A stretch of 28,793 bases of DNA. Origin: Acanthaster planci (lineage: Eukaryota > Echinodermata > Asteroidea > Valvatida > Acanthasteridae). Both the position numbers and the translations under genes were made by a program. The stretch spans positions 274,873 through 303,665 of the forward strand of contig NW_019091628.1 of NCBI RefSeq assembly GCF_001949145.1, written 5' to 3'. A model generated the notes under the pieces. That model saw only the letters and a program-made list of their open reading frames with translations, did not search any database and was not told the origin of the DNA. Of the stretch, positions 19,201 through 28,745 are shown in pieces (the first letter of the stretch is position 1; every line of letters starts with the position of its first letter).

Positions 19201-22200
19201 GCTCAATGCTCACGTTTACCAGACTGTGCCTTTGATACTGTCTTCGTTTTAGGTTCTGTCACAATTCAATGCAGTGCCATTTAACCCTGATGTTTGTGAG
19301 GGCAGTGGCATAGAAAGGGCATTTTCTTGGGGGGGGGGTGTCCCAGAGTCAAGTTGCCGACTTGTAACTTGTTCGCCAACCTCATGTCTTGTAAAATTCA
19401 TAAAGTGATCCGTGTTGCGCTACATGTCGTGCTTCGGGTAAAATGCCAATGGCCAACGCATGTCGTTCATGTACTTACTTATTTATTCATTTGCCGACTG
19501 AAGCTCTATTTGCCGACTGGGAATCAATTGGCTCGTCAAACTGTCTTTGTGTTTTCATTTGGAAGTGCTCCACGGAGCTTGGTTTGAGTGCTGCATAGAA
19601 TTACATGTACCTCACTAAGCCTTTGAAGCATTAATCTTTGACCCTCTCACAAACTCAAATTGTTTACAATAAATGTACATGTAGATGCTAGTCTGAAACG
19701 TTCTTGCTGTTTAACACTCACCTTTTTTTTTCATTGTGTGCAGAACTGAATCTGATGTTCAGGTTAATGGACAGGGTACCAGACGGCATCAATCCAATGC
19801 TACGGGATCTGGAGCATCATATCATGGAAGCTGGCCTGGCCGACATGGTGGCAGCTGCTGATATCATTGTAACAGTAAGGGACCAGAGTACCACCCTGGG
19901 ATTCTGCCAAACATTTCATATACACAGATTACATGTCAAGTTCTGACCTTGTCCAGTTGTCACCTAGCGTAGAGTGAAGAGTTAATGTCGAACAAGAAAT
20001 CATTTCAAGCAAATGCGGTGAAGCGTTGTCCTCTCCAATGCACTTTGTCCATCCTAGCAAAACAGTCAATTGTGTGCCTGTTTCCACTTAAATTTCAGGT
20101 TATACAGCCATCTTTGCCAAGGGTAATCCATTACAGCACTTCTGTACAGAGAATAACTGCAGCATTGCTAGTCTGACTGCCCCAAGTGAAATTTCTTGTC
20201 CATTTTATTTCACACGGATACCTGTACGCTTTAATCCTCAGGATTCTGAGAAGTACATTGAGCGGCTTCTAGAGTTATTCAACAAATTCAGTGCCCTCGT
20301 CAAAAATGCATTCAATGATGATCCTCGTTTCCTTACGTCAAGAGACAAGGTAAATGGAGAAATGAAACATATACGTGCTTCTAGTCTCATGGGAGTTAAT
20401 TTCTTGTACAGTGCATTTTTGGCCGCACTCCTGCAATTATTTGTTATTCTTTGTGTCTTGAGGAGAGACTACTTATATGCAAAAGGCAGTTTGGAAATGC
20501 ACTACCTGCTGTTTGATTATAGACCTTATGCATATGACGTCAAGTTGATTATAGACCTTATGCATATGACATCAGGTTGATTATAGACCTTATGCATATG
20601 ACGTCAGGTTGATTATAGACCTTATGCATATGACGTCAGCTTAGAGGGTATTTCTGTCTTCCTGTGGAGTATGCTCGAGTAAACTTTTTTGTACATTCTT
20701 TGTAATGACATTAAAATAACAAATAACCTCTGAGACATCAGCGGTGCCTAATCTCTATATTGATAGTTGTTAAGATTGCCAAACTTGGAGAAAATTTCCA
20801 ACTTTGCAAAAGTTGCAGTTCAGTCCGGCAGTCACAAGTTAATCACAAATCGGTTACAAGTTAATCACAAATCGGTCACAAGTTAGTCACAAAGAGGTCA
20901 CAAGTTAATCACAAATTGGTCACAAGTTAATCACAAATCGGTCACAAGTTAATCACAAAGAAGTCACAAGTTAATCACAAATTGGTCACAAGTTAATCAC
21001 AAATCAGTCACAAGTTAATCACAAATTGATCACAAGTCAATCACAAATTGATCACAAGTCAATCACAAATTGGTCACAAATTGGTCACAAGTTAATCACA
21101 AATCAGTCACAAGTTAATCACATATTGGTCACAAGTTAACCACAAAATGGTCTCAAGTTAATCACAGGTCAGTGCAGAAGGAATGAGTGCTTCCCATTTA
21201 AATAGTCTTTGACTGTCCCTGTGATTGACCAGTGGCTAACTGGCACTGACTTGATCGTCTAAAATCGCCCTTGTCAAAAATTGTCCATTTTTATCTCACT
21301 CGTTTCCTGTCAAAGGCTTACAAGCATGTTGTCAATGACACCACAGTCTTCAAATTGGACTTACCAGCTAAGAATAAAAGGTGAGTGGAAAGAGTTGCTC
21401 CTTGCCCAAATGATGTTTTCTTATCCATTTCGTTTTGTTAAACTTACTGGGTATTTTTTTCTTGCAATTTGAAACTTGACTGCCCATTCTATGATTATTT
21501 TTATATTGCAAGGTTTTAAAGATTAAAATTAATTTTGCGTGTGTGTAGCTTTTTTACTAGAAACTTCATTTGCTTCCCTCTCCTTTTGAGCAGCATAAGT
21601 AGTAAGACACAACCAGAGTCCAAATGTCCCGAACTTCTTGCCAACTACTGCGATCTCCTGCTGCGGAAGACACCACTGAGTAAGAAACTCACGTCGGAGG
21701 AGATTGAGAGCAAACTCAGGAACGTGGTAAGGAAGTAGCTCGCCTGTTGTTTCTCTTTTCTCGTTGTCTGAAACTCTGAACACCCCGATGAACACCCTTT
21801 GATATTTTTCAGACTTGGGAAAAGTTTTTGCTGCATATTCCATTTTTAAACTCGTGGCCAGAGTTCAGTGGACGGTATATGATTTTTTGTTTTTTTAGAT
21901 GGGGCTTGGGGCTGTGTGTTGTGTCCATAGGCAAGGCTGTTTACTCCAGAGATGGAATCGAGTCCACAGGTCATTCACAAGTCAGGTTACGAATACTAAG
22001 ATGAACAGTGACAAACGAATACTCCGTTTGTGTTTAAGAGCTTCTTACTTGCATCAAAACTTTTGTAATGGAGCTGTGAGGACTTGTATGGGATGGACTT
22101 GTACCTACGTTGGTCAACTGTGTCCAGTTGGACTGGTTGGGGCCATTCATTTGTGAAACATTTCGGCGACTCCTGCCTCTTTCTTTGCTAGGTCTCATGG

Positions 22201-25200
22201 CTAGGTTTCATTCACCCTTCCTTCCTGGTCCTGTTTTCTCTGCAATTTTAAATTGCAAGACAAATTAAGCCCCATATGTGAAAGTAGCAGTAGATGGACT
22301 ACTCACTCCTCACTCCAGATGGATTCGGAAGAATCCTGGAGGGGTTAGGAATGAAGCTCAACCGTCTCGTTCTTGTCACTGACAGCTTCTGGTACTGAAG
22401 TACGTGCAGAACAAAGACGTGTTCATGCGTTACCACAAGGCCCACCTGACGAGGAGGCTAATCCTGGACACATCGGCGGACAGCGAGAAGGAAGAAAACA
22501 TGGTGGAATGGCTCAGGGTAAGTTGCTACCTAAGCATCTCTCATCCAGTTAGAAATGATCCATGTCGGTACTTGTGCACTGTTCAAGTTTTCTGTTCTTA
22601 ATGGCGACACTGCGGCGCCCTCGCGGATAATCCAACTGTGAAGATGTTGAGTTGGATTGTCAAATTTGCATGAAAAGTATGAGAGGCAATGGTGCACATT
22701 TAGTTTGCCTCACTTGACATTGACATTTAGGGTGGTGGTGAAGTTTCCTGAGCTTCCGTCTCTGCTCAGCCATCTCGTGACAGGTGGCCTCAGTGGCCGT
22801 GCTCTGAGAATGTTGCCATGATCTGAATAGACCTCTACAACAATGGCTATGTCTGTTGTCAGTGTACTGTGTACCCACAACTGAGCACTAGCCCTAAAAC
22901 CGGGACACAACCTATGACAGAAGCCACCGGTCACCTTGACAGTGTCAGTATTGAAATCTTTGAATGCAGGAGGTTGGCATGCCGGCCGACTACGTCAACA
23001 AGCTGGCGAGAATGTTCCAAGACATCAAAGTCAGCGAAGACCTCAACCAGTCTTTTAAGGAACTTCACCGGAACAATTACGACAGCGTAGCTGGTACGTC
23101 GTCAAATGGCCTCCACCATTTTCAGATGGCTCAACAGTGCATACTTTAGTTTCATAAATAAAAAACTTCAGCATAGTTTTTAGAACACGGAGTGAAAAAT
23201 TTCGCTTGTGTTGTATGGAAAATTGCTTCTCAAAATTTTACAGGTTACTGTATAGATACACGTTTTGCCCAAAAAACACAAGTTTTCTAAAACACGAACA
23301 CTTACCTTGCCATTTCATATTGAGTGTTTTTGCTATTTTTTGACATATATTTATACTTGGACTAAGTTACTTTGTCAACTATTTTTTCCAGACAACATTA
23401 ACATCAAGATTCTGAATGCTGGGGCTTGGTCGAGGAGCTGTGAGCGAGTTCCCGTCTCCCTCCCTGTGGAACTGGAGGACTTCATCCCGGAAGTGGAGGA
23501 GTTCTACCGGAACAAGCACAGCGGCCGGAAACTGCAGTGGCACCATCTCATGTCAAATGGCATTGTAAGGTTCACGGCCCCCCGTCGCAAAATGACACGA
23601 CCCCTGAGCTCAGGTCCGATTGACATGTCACTGACAGTTGAACCTCAGTGCTGAAAATGAGGTATTGACGAATCCGATGGTGACGGTTATGCTGTACCTA
23701 AGTCGTTTGCGGTGGCCCCCAATAATGGCGGAGAGCTTTGTGATGACTATTGTGTGGAGCCATTGTTCTGCGACAGTTGCTCCCTAAAAACACATCCTGT
23801 CCACCCTTAAAACAGGGCAAAAATGACCGGGAACAGTTATGCAGAACCGAAGAAGCACACAAGTGACCGCTGGAGAAATGATTATTGTGGAGTTTCTGTC
23901 CTCAAGAGCTAAGCATAGCGGACTCTTGGTGTGTAACCAGTACATTCTTCCATTGCAGATCACATTTAGGAATGAAATCGGCGTGTTTGACCTGGAGGTC
24001 ACCACCTTCCAGATGGCGGTGCTCTTCGCCTGGAACCAGCGACCCAAAGACAAGATCACGTTGGAGAACTTAAGACTGGCAACGGAACTTCCAGACAGTG
24101 AACTGAGGAAGACGCTATGGGTAAAGCAGAATGGCTTGGTTCCAAAATGCACTGTGTTTCACTCACTGTTACTGAGTCCTCTTATCGGCTGGGTCTGTAA
24201 GTTGGCCAAAAAAATGCCGGTTTAATGAAAGCACGTTTCCTTTTTACTGACAGTCTCTTGTAGCTTTTGCCAAAATGAAGCGGCAGGTCGTGCTGTGCCA
24301 TCCCGAGGCCAAGTCACCCAAAGACTTCACCGATGCGACGGTGTTTTGGTTCAACCAGCAGTTTGCCGTCATGTGAGTTTTGCGAATTGGAAGCCCACCC
24401 CCATCAAAAACGTGATTCCCGACGTGAACTTTGAGATCCAAAGACCGCCTTCCACCTTTTAGATTTGTCTTACCCTCCCCGTTTGAGTTCCTGATTGTCT
24501 GTCGTTTCCCATTGGTGCAGTAAGAACGGAAAGCCCCAGAAGCGAGGCAAGATCAATCTGATTGGACGGTTACAGCTGAACACGGAGAGGAGTGCGGAAG
24601 AGGAGAAAGAGGGTATCGTACAGCTGAGAATACTCAGAACGCAGGTGGGTGTGTGCTGCGCGGTCGTGAATTTCCCGTCCGAGTTTACCTCCAAATCTAA
24701 AAAAAATTTTTTTGAGCATTTTGTTGATTTTCAATTTGTTGATCCTTTGGATGGTAATTTTGTTGTGTGTGTTGGAAGGGCATTTTCTAGGTAGTACATT
24801 ACACTGCATATTTGCACTTTAGTTTGTTAGTGACAATAACCTGGCATTTTTAAGGTGTTCAGTGTCTGGCAAAACCTCCTCAGAGGTGCTCAGAACTCAC
24901 CGCTACCATTTTAGGTACAAATGGCTAAACACACCAACCATCTCTGTCCTCACCGTACTCACTCCCGCATTTGAGAGTGGTATGTGGGGTGAACTTGCTA
25001 GCATGAAAGGCGGAGTTGCGGTGACCCCTGTAACGACACCCCGCAACCGCGGTCCACCGTCCCTATTTTTCTTGGAGAGTTGTTCTGATCAGGGGGATAT
25101 CCGTGAGAGTGATTTTGAAACGGAAACTGAGTGTTGGAACGTGGGCATTGTTTCTTGCAGGAGGCCATCGTGAAGATCATGAAGATGAGAAAGAAGATCA

Positions 25201-25355
25201 CCAACGCCCAGCTTCAGACGGAGCTGGTGGAGATCCTGAAGAACATGTTCCTCCCCCAGAAGAAGATGATCAAGGAGCAGATCGAATGGCTGATCGAGCA
25301 CAAATACATGAGGCGGGAAGAGAACAATATCAACACCTTCATCTATCTGGCTTAG
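13208..25355 (+). CDS. CUL5: Cullin-5, scaffold of CRL5 ubiquitin ligases, complete, 19 exons
   Basis: Cullin-5 joins SOCS-box/Elongin BC substrate receptors at its N terminus to the RING protein RNF7/RBX2 and an E2 at its C terminus. Nineteen exons with GT-AG introns (133 to 1230 bases) join in phase to 2349 bases, 782 residues, against 780 in human. The N-terminal cullin repeats start MASSAMLKDKNQLQFEDKW; L52 and W53 are kept at the same numbers as the human Elongin C/Vif contact residues. Near-identical blocks include SKCPELLANYC, YVQNKDVFMRYHKAHLTRR, NMVEWLR, VNKLARMFQDIKVSEDLNQ, GRKLQWHHLMSNGI and RGKINLIGRLQL. The winged-helix end has the neddylation motif IMKMRKK with K726 (25182-25184), equivalent to human K724, and the protein ends INTFIYLA. 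The start has A at -3 and G at +4. Introns contain no other gene; their repeats are listed separately. Confidence 0.98.
13923..14032 (+). CDS. CUL5: CUL5 exon 2
   Basis: Residues 9-45, DKNQLQFEDKW to EWQDLFW. Acceptor ctctgtag; donor TTCTG|gtaaac leaves two bases of the W45 codon. The 1230-base intron that follows has no feature I can support. Confidence 0.96.
15263..15362 (+). CDS. CUL5: CUL5 exon 3
   Basis: Residues 45-78, DVHTVCLWDEKG to FVQQAKS, containing the receptor-contact pair L52-W53. Acceptor aactttag, donor TCA|gtaagt. Confidence 0.96.
15619..15804 (+). CDS. CUL5: CUL5 exon 4
   Basis: Residues 79-140, RVLHDQEDTTLLKAYISEW through a variable glutamine/lysine-rich loop (about 118-131) to EDTVVRK. 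Acceptor gtctgcag, donor AAG|gtcagt. Confidence 0.96.
16181..16839. repeat. 42-bp tandem array in CUL5 intron 4, interrupted by an assembly gap
   Basis: One full 42-base unit (16181-16222, starting ctcagatttgacg) and the start of a second (16223-16235) stand left of the gap. A further unit (16798-16839) stands right of it, differing mainly in gacattt for gacgttt. The gap therefore very likely covers more copies. The last unit ends as the splice acceptor of exon 5. Confidence 0.75.
16236..16797. other. Assembly gap (562 N)
   Basis: Unresolved bases within intron 4. The size is not a whole number of 42-base units, so it is probably an estimate. Open frames running through it are artefacts. Confidence 0.99.
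16840..16981 (+). CDS. CUL5: CUL5 exon 5
   Basis: Residues 141-188, LMLDSWNDHIFSNIKQRLQD to VIGVRESY. The acceptor caatttcag is the tail of the last unit of the 42-base array in intron 4. The donor TACG|gtgagt splits the codon of V188. Confidence 0.96.
17468..17613 (+). CDS. CUL5: CUL5 exon 6
   Basis: Residues 188-236, VNLFSGAEDRLQIYRENFERAYLE to NGVQNYMKF. Acceptor gttcttcag, donor TTT|gtgagt. Confidence 0.96.
18030..18110 (+). CDS. CUL5: CUL5 exon 7
   Basis: Residues 237-263, ADNKLKEEETRALRYLETCR, 27 whole codons. Acceptor gctcattag, donor GCT|gtaagt. Confidence 0.95.
18871..18964 (+). CDS. CUL5: CUL5 exon 8
   Basis: Residues 264-295, LSECCVQALVTSFREEILRE to NNETEK. Acceptor ctttgtag; donor GAAA|gtgagt splits the K295 codon after one base. 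Confidence 0.95.
19744..19874 (+). CDS. CUL5: CUL5 exon 9
   Basis: Residues 295-338, KLNLMFRLMDRVPDGINPML to AAADIIVT. Acceptor tgtgcag after a T-run, donor ACA|gtaagg. Confidence 0.95.
20242..20349 (+). CDS. CUL5: CUL5 exon 10
   Basis: Residues 339-374, DSEKYIERLLELFNKFS to DDPRFLTSRDK. Acceptor aatcctcag, donor AAG|gtaaat. The 966-base intron that follows carries two tandem arrays. Confidence 0.95.
20515..20642. repeat. Four tandem copies of a 32-bp unit with CRE and POU-like motifs, CUL5 intron 10
   Basis: The unit starts gattatagacc and recurs with a strict 32-base period. Copies 1, 3 and 4 contain the palindromic CRE TGACGTCA (20535-20542, 20599-20606, 20631-20638). Copy 2 has TGACATCA (20567-20574). 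Every copy has TTATGCATA directly before the CRE. Confidence 0.85.
20831..21171. repeat. 22-bp minisatellite built from 11-bp half units, CUL5 intron 10
   Basis: Fifteen 22-base units (starting gtcacaagttaatcacaaat) plus one 11-base half unit, diverged by single-base changes. Each unit is itself two related 11-mers of the form rTCACAArTTr. It begins 188 bases after the 32-base array and ends 144 bases before exon 11. Confidence 0.85.
21316..21380 (+). CDS. CUL5: CUL5 exon 11
   Basis: Residues 375-396, AYKHVVNDTTVFKLDLPAKNK. Acceptor ctgtcaaag, donor AAAAG|gtgagt leaving two bases of codon 396. Confidence 0.93.
21594..21726 (+). CDS. CUL5: CUL5 exon 12
   Basis: Residues 396-440, SISSKTQPESKCPELLANYC to LTSEEIESKLRNV. 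Acceptor gagcag; a neighbouring gag three bases upstream could add one serine. Donor GTG|gtaagg. Confidence 0.95.
22386..22517 (+). CDS. CUL5: CUL5 exon 13
   Basis: Residues 441-484, LLVLKYVQNKDVFMRYHKAH to ENMVEWLR, the most conserved stretch of the cullin homology region. Acceptor ctgacag, donor AGG|gtaagt. Confidence 0.97.
22970..23093 (+). CDS. CUL5: CUL5 exon 14
   Basis: Residues 485-526, EVGMPADYVNKLARMFQDIK to HRNNYDSVA. Acceptor tgaatgcag; donor GCTG|gtacgt splits the D526 codon. Confidence 0.96.
23392..23564 (+). CDS. CUL5: CUL5 exon 15
   Basis: Residues 526-583, DNINIKILNAGAWSRSCE to WHHLMSNGI. The loop before it (YDSVADN) is about one residue shorter than in human. Acceptor ttttttccag, donor ATT|gtaagg. 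Confidence 0.96.
23959..24120 (+). CDS. CUL5: CUL5 exon 16
   Basis: Residues 584-637, ITFRNEIGVFDLEVTTFQMA to LRKTLW, 54 whole codons. Acceptor ccattgcag, donor TGG|gtaaag. Confidence 0.96.
24254..24372 (+). CDS. CUL5: CUL5 exon 17
   Basis: Residues 638-677, SLVAFAKMKRQVVLCHPEAK to FNQQFAV. This is the least conserved C-terminal exon. Acceptor actgacag; donor GTCAT|gtgagt leaves two bases of I677. Confidence 0.94.
24521..24644 (+). CDS. CUL5: CUL5 exon 18
   Basis: Residues 677-718, IKNGKPQKRGKINLIGRLQL to VQLRILRTQ. Acceptor ttggtgcag, donor CAG|gtgggt. Confidence 0.96.
25161..25355 (+). CDS. CUL5: CUL5 exon 19 (coding part), neddylation site
   Basis: Residues 719-782 and the TAG at 25353-25355. 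EAIVKIMKMRKK holds the NEDD8 acceptor K726; the rest is the winged-helix B domain, ending FIYLA. Acceptor tttcttgcag. Confidence 0.97.
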   Translation, partial: EAIVKIMKMRKKITNAQLQTELVEILKNMFLPQKKMIKEQIEWLIEHKYMRREENNINTFIYLA

Positions 25356-26201
25356 TGACGCCTTCGGCAATTGGACGACTGCACTGTGGCAACTGAAAGG
25401 AGAGCCAATCAGGATGTGTGTGACTGGTGTCTAACAGTGACTCTGATCGTTGGCCGACCTGTACTCTCCGACCAGTGATGTCGGCCACTCACGAGCTGGC
25501 TTTCACAGCACTTTGGCACTGTCAGTAATATGGTGCTTCTGATTGGCTACTGACATGGCTTCTGGTTTGCAATAACCAATCAGATGTTTTGTTGATAACT
25601 GTTTATGAACACTTTCAACAAGGTGCTGTGTTTCTGAATTCACGGACAGGTGCCAGGCAGACGTACTTTGAGCTATATTGTGTTTTAAAGTGTTTTACAC
25701 TGTCAGGGGTAGTAATTTCGTGCAGTAATTGTTAAAGAAAAAAAAATTGGGATTTTATTCAAGTAGGTTGACGTAAAACAGTTAAAAACTACACAAAGAA
25801 GTTTTTTGGGTAAAAAATCCCTTTGTGCCCCTTTGAAACAAACCATTTACTTTTAAAGTGCTGTAGATTTTGTTGGAGCTTGGCCGACCAGTTTTGACGC
25901 TGAATTTGAAGAACTCCAACTGGTGAAATTCTTGTATAGAGGTTTTTGGCCTTCGCATTGTTCTGTTGATGGCAAGGCGTCACCGACGAGTGCACGCACG
26001 TACGTGGGCCTTTTTTCCGAAAGCGCGAAACTGCACAACGTTTCAAGTGTAGGATCTGACAAAACTGAAGCCTACGAACTGTTGTAAGAGTATTTGTAAC
26101 CCCATGTCACCGCATAGGTAATACTTTATAAAAACAAAAACCAAGTGTGCCCAATCAACGTGTAGTTGGTGGATGTACATGTAGATTGCAATTCAGACAC
26201 T

Positions 26202-26215
26202 GTTGCCATGGTAAT
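26202..26215. promoter_or_regulatory. RFX-type X-box motif next to a CCAAT box
   Basis: GTTGCCATGGTAAT differs from the palindromic X-box consensus GTTGCCATGGTAAC only at the last base. It is followed at once by ggCCAATCAGC. No gene start is known nearby, so function is uncertain. Confidence 0.3.
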
Positions 26216-26917
26216 GGCCAATCAGCACAGAGAATTTCAAAATTAAGCTTGATGCTTGAATGAGACAGACCAGGCTATTCATAATGTGCAAGTATGCACT
26301 ACGTAATGTAATCACATCAACTACAAGTTTTATTCTAACATATTCACACTTCACTAAAAAAAGGGCATACGTGTATATATTTGTGCTAATCTTATGGATA
26401 AAGTGCACACAGATGAACGGTCTGCGTCCATTCATCATAAAACATCAAAGCGAAAAAAGAAGTTCCTTTTGTTGCATTCACATTAAGTTTCTGTACATTC
26501 CACAGTGCCACTGTGATAAAATGCTTGCTGCCACATCTGTATGCTTGGAACAGGGCTTGTTTGTCCCGTGTTCCAAAAGGAATGTTTAGACCGTCAAGAG
26601 GTTCTGTTCCCCAAGTTTACCCTCTTCTCTCTACAAAACATGGGGAATATGCTTTTTTTCTCTCTTTCCCCATGGGCAACCTTACGTGATTAAGATTGCA
26701 ATTTTGAGACTTTTTCTGGCCAATTTGTGGTACAGTCTTGCACAAAAATCAGCGGGAATAGGCTTTGAACTGCGAGGTCTGGAACTTGAAAGTAATCTAT
26801 GTATATGTCTGTCTTCCAGCACGGTTAATCTTCCCCCCATGAAAGTTTCAAAGTTTACCATAAGCTGTGACTCTCTGTATGCCCTCTGTACTTAACCCAC
26901 AGAGACGAACGTTACTT

Positions 26918-27038
26918 AGGCCGCAACCGAATCTCTTGTCTAGAGCTAGGTCTAGGTCTTCGCTCCATTGGAAATGCGTGGAGACGCGCAGACAATAGAC
27001 CTAGCCGTAGCTCTGGAAGCCCGTTTCGGACACGGCCT
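26918..27038. mobile_element. MITE-like inverted-repeat element, about 121 bp
   Basis: The ends AGGCCG and CGGCCT pair. The arms share CCGAA, AGAGCTA and CTAGGTCT blocks in inverted order around a loop near 26975. No convincing target-site duplication is visible (acttagg against tgagctta), so no superfamily is assigned. Confidence 0.5.
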
Positions 27039-27811
27039 GAGCTTATTAAAAGTCGGAGAATGAAACTGGTTTTTGTATAATGTTTTGACTGAAGCAACTG
27101 TGACCACAATGGCGTGTTGAATTTGTACAGAAATTATTAAAACAATTACCAAGTACAAGAAATCTGTTCAGGAATTCTGCTGTGCTGCTACCCATGCTCT
27201 TGCTGGGAAATCCTCTTTGTACGAGAATTGTATGCAATACGGCAAAGTAAGACAAACAGCTCATGGCCAGAGACTAAAGGTGCAAAGACCATTCTTGAAT
27301 GGCCGACAGATGTCATCCAAAAGCCTATCTCTCGTCCTCAACATCCTAATCAATTTCTGGGTTGGTTAGAGTTGAGCACAGGTCAAGTACAAAATTAATT
27401 AGCTGATCTGAGGAAAGAAGCTGCAAGCCTGATATCACGGAGAATTGGCAAATCGTGCACAAATTGACTTGAGTCAGCGCATGCTTTTGCACAAGATAAA
27501 CTCTCCCATCTGTAAATGGGCATTAATTGTTGAATTTAAACAGTGGGGTTTGGGTTTGATAATAAGTGCTGTCCATCCAAGTTGATGATAAACTATGACC
27601 CTCTGTAGGACAAGCATGCGTTTATAAACAAATATACTTTACAATTGGGAAGTCTCAAACAGCTACGGTTAAGGATGCCGAGTGTCCAGTCTGTAGACCA
27701 TAACAGAGAAAGGTGTTAAGTGAGGTTCAAGACAGGTTTGGAGCGTTTCTAGCTGTACAATGTTTCTTGACATTTCCACTGACAACAATTCAATGCAATG
27801 TAGTGATTGGA

Positions 27812-27901
27812 TCATTTGGCTGGTGCTGCAGGGGGTAATTCAACGCTCTGAACCCTCGAGAGCATCACAGATGCTTGCTGGTTGAGCTCATCGATGCGTT
27901 C
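27812..27901 (-). CDS. Coiled-coil gene, last coding exon
   Basis: Twenty-nine codons, ERIDELNQQASVMLSRVQSV then ELPPAAPAK, and TGA at 27812-27814. Acceptor acgtggcag. Confidence 0.65.
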   Translation of the reverse strand, partial: ERIDELNQQASVMLSRVQSVELPPAAPAK

Positions 27902-28745
27902 CTGCCACGTAAGACAAAATATAGATTTTAAAAAAAGTTACTCAAGGTAACACATGTCAACCTGCAATGGATGGCCTACTTTTTAGAGAAATTTTCTGTG
28001 TTTTAGTTAGCGGCAGTTTTCCCCTCAGGGTGAGCTAAGCCATAGAATGGCACACCTGCCAACATTGTAAAGTCAGAATTCAGGACATCAACTTTAAGAA
28101 CCCATAGTAAATCAAGCAGCCGTGTGAAAGAAGCTTTTTAAATGTGCACATGCGTGCATATAATGTGTAAAAACAACCATTTGACGAGCAAATGGTGCCC
28201 TTTTTTTTCTTCTGTAAATAGCGCCCTCTCTTGCTGGGACTTTTAAAAAAATAAAAAAAAAACCTTAAAATTAGGGACCGTTTAGATTTAATCGGAATGG
28301 TAAGTAGGTACGTAATGAATCTGAAGTAGGAAAAAACAGACACTTTTAGGTGCTAAGATAGAGTCAGCTGGAAACTCTACATTCGCCTGGTTAACTGGTT
28401 TTTGGCTATTTGTTTTTCAGTTTAGCCTGACAGGTCCACGAAGCAAGGCCCTGATGGAATCGTCTTGTGAGACTTACATCAATGATGGCCTTGTGCTCTG
28501 CTACCTTGGTGCAGGCAAGCAGGAGGAACTGCTCATAGTCCTTGTATTCTTGCTGCATCTCCACCACTTGCTCCTGACACCTGCGGGCAAGAGTGATACC
28601 AAAGCAATCCATGACCGTCCCATTTGGCATCCAGTGGTCAACCGGTGCTGTCTTTGACCACGAAGAGCTAATTCTCAGAGCAGTGAGAATTCTCGTACCT
28701 GGTGATGAGCTCACTGAACCCGGCCTGTGCTCTACTCTCACCACA
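27812..28745 (-). CDS. Unidentified coiled-coil protein, last three coding exons (5' part off the right edge)
   Basis: Exons 28699-28745, 28478-28580 and 27812-27901 join in phase to the last 79 residues of a protein ending VELPPAAPAK. Most of the segment is charged and heptad-like (VVEMQQEYKDYEQFLLLACT, then KVAEHKAIIDERIDELNQQA), consistent with one long alpha-helical coiled coil and a short proline/alanine tail. Splice sites are canonical (donors gtacga and gtaagt; acceptors attcag, ccgcag, tggcag). I do not recognise the family and assign no function. Some augmin, BLOC and kinetochore subunits look like this, but none matched from memory. Confidence 0.65.
28478..28580 (-). CDS. Coiled-coil gene, second exon from the end
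   Basis: Completes the arginine, then 34 codons starting CQEQVVEMQQEYKDYEQF and ending KAIID. Acceptor ttgcccgcag, donor GAT|gtaagt. Confidence 0.68.
28699..28745 (-). CDS. Coiled-coil gene, third exon from the end
   Basis: CGESRAQAGFSELIT plus two bases of an arginine codon. Acceptor aataattcag, donor CCAG|gtacga. The phase at its 5' end is inferred, since the preceding exon is outside the window. Confidence 0.55.

Larger units (their letters stand above)
25356..27811. other. Convergent 3' region of CUL5 and the coiled-coil gene
   Basis: It holds the 3' UTRs of two genes that face each other; no coding exon was recognised. On the plus strand I see no AATAAA, only ATTAAA at 27045-27050 and 27136-27141, so the CUL5 cleavage site is undetermined. 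The motif CCAATCAG or its complement occurs near 25404, 25537, 25575 and 26217. An inverted-repeat element is at 26918-27038. Confidence 0.5.

Noticed and set aside
20831-21171. CRISPR-like array
   Set aside because: The units are contiguous 22-mers without unique spacers, inside an intron of a eukaryotic gene; it is a minisatellite.
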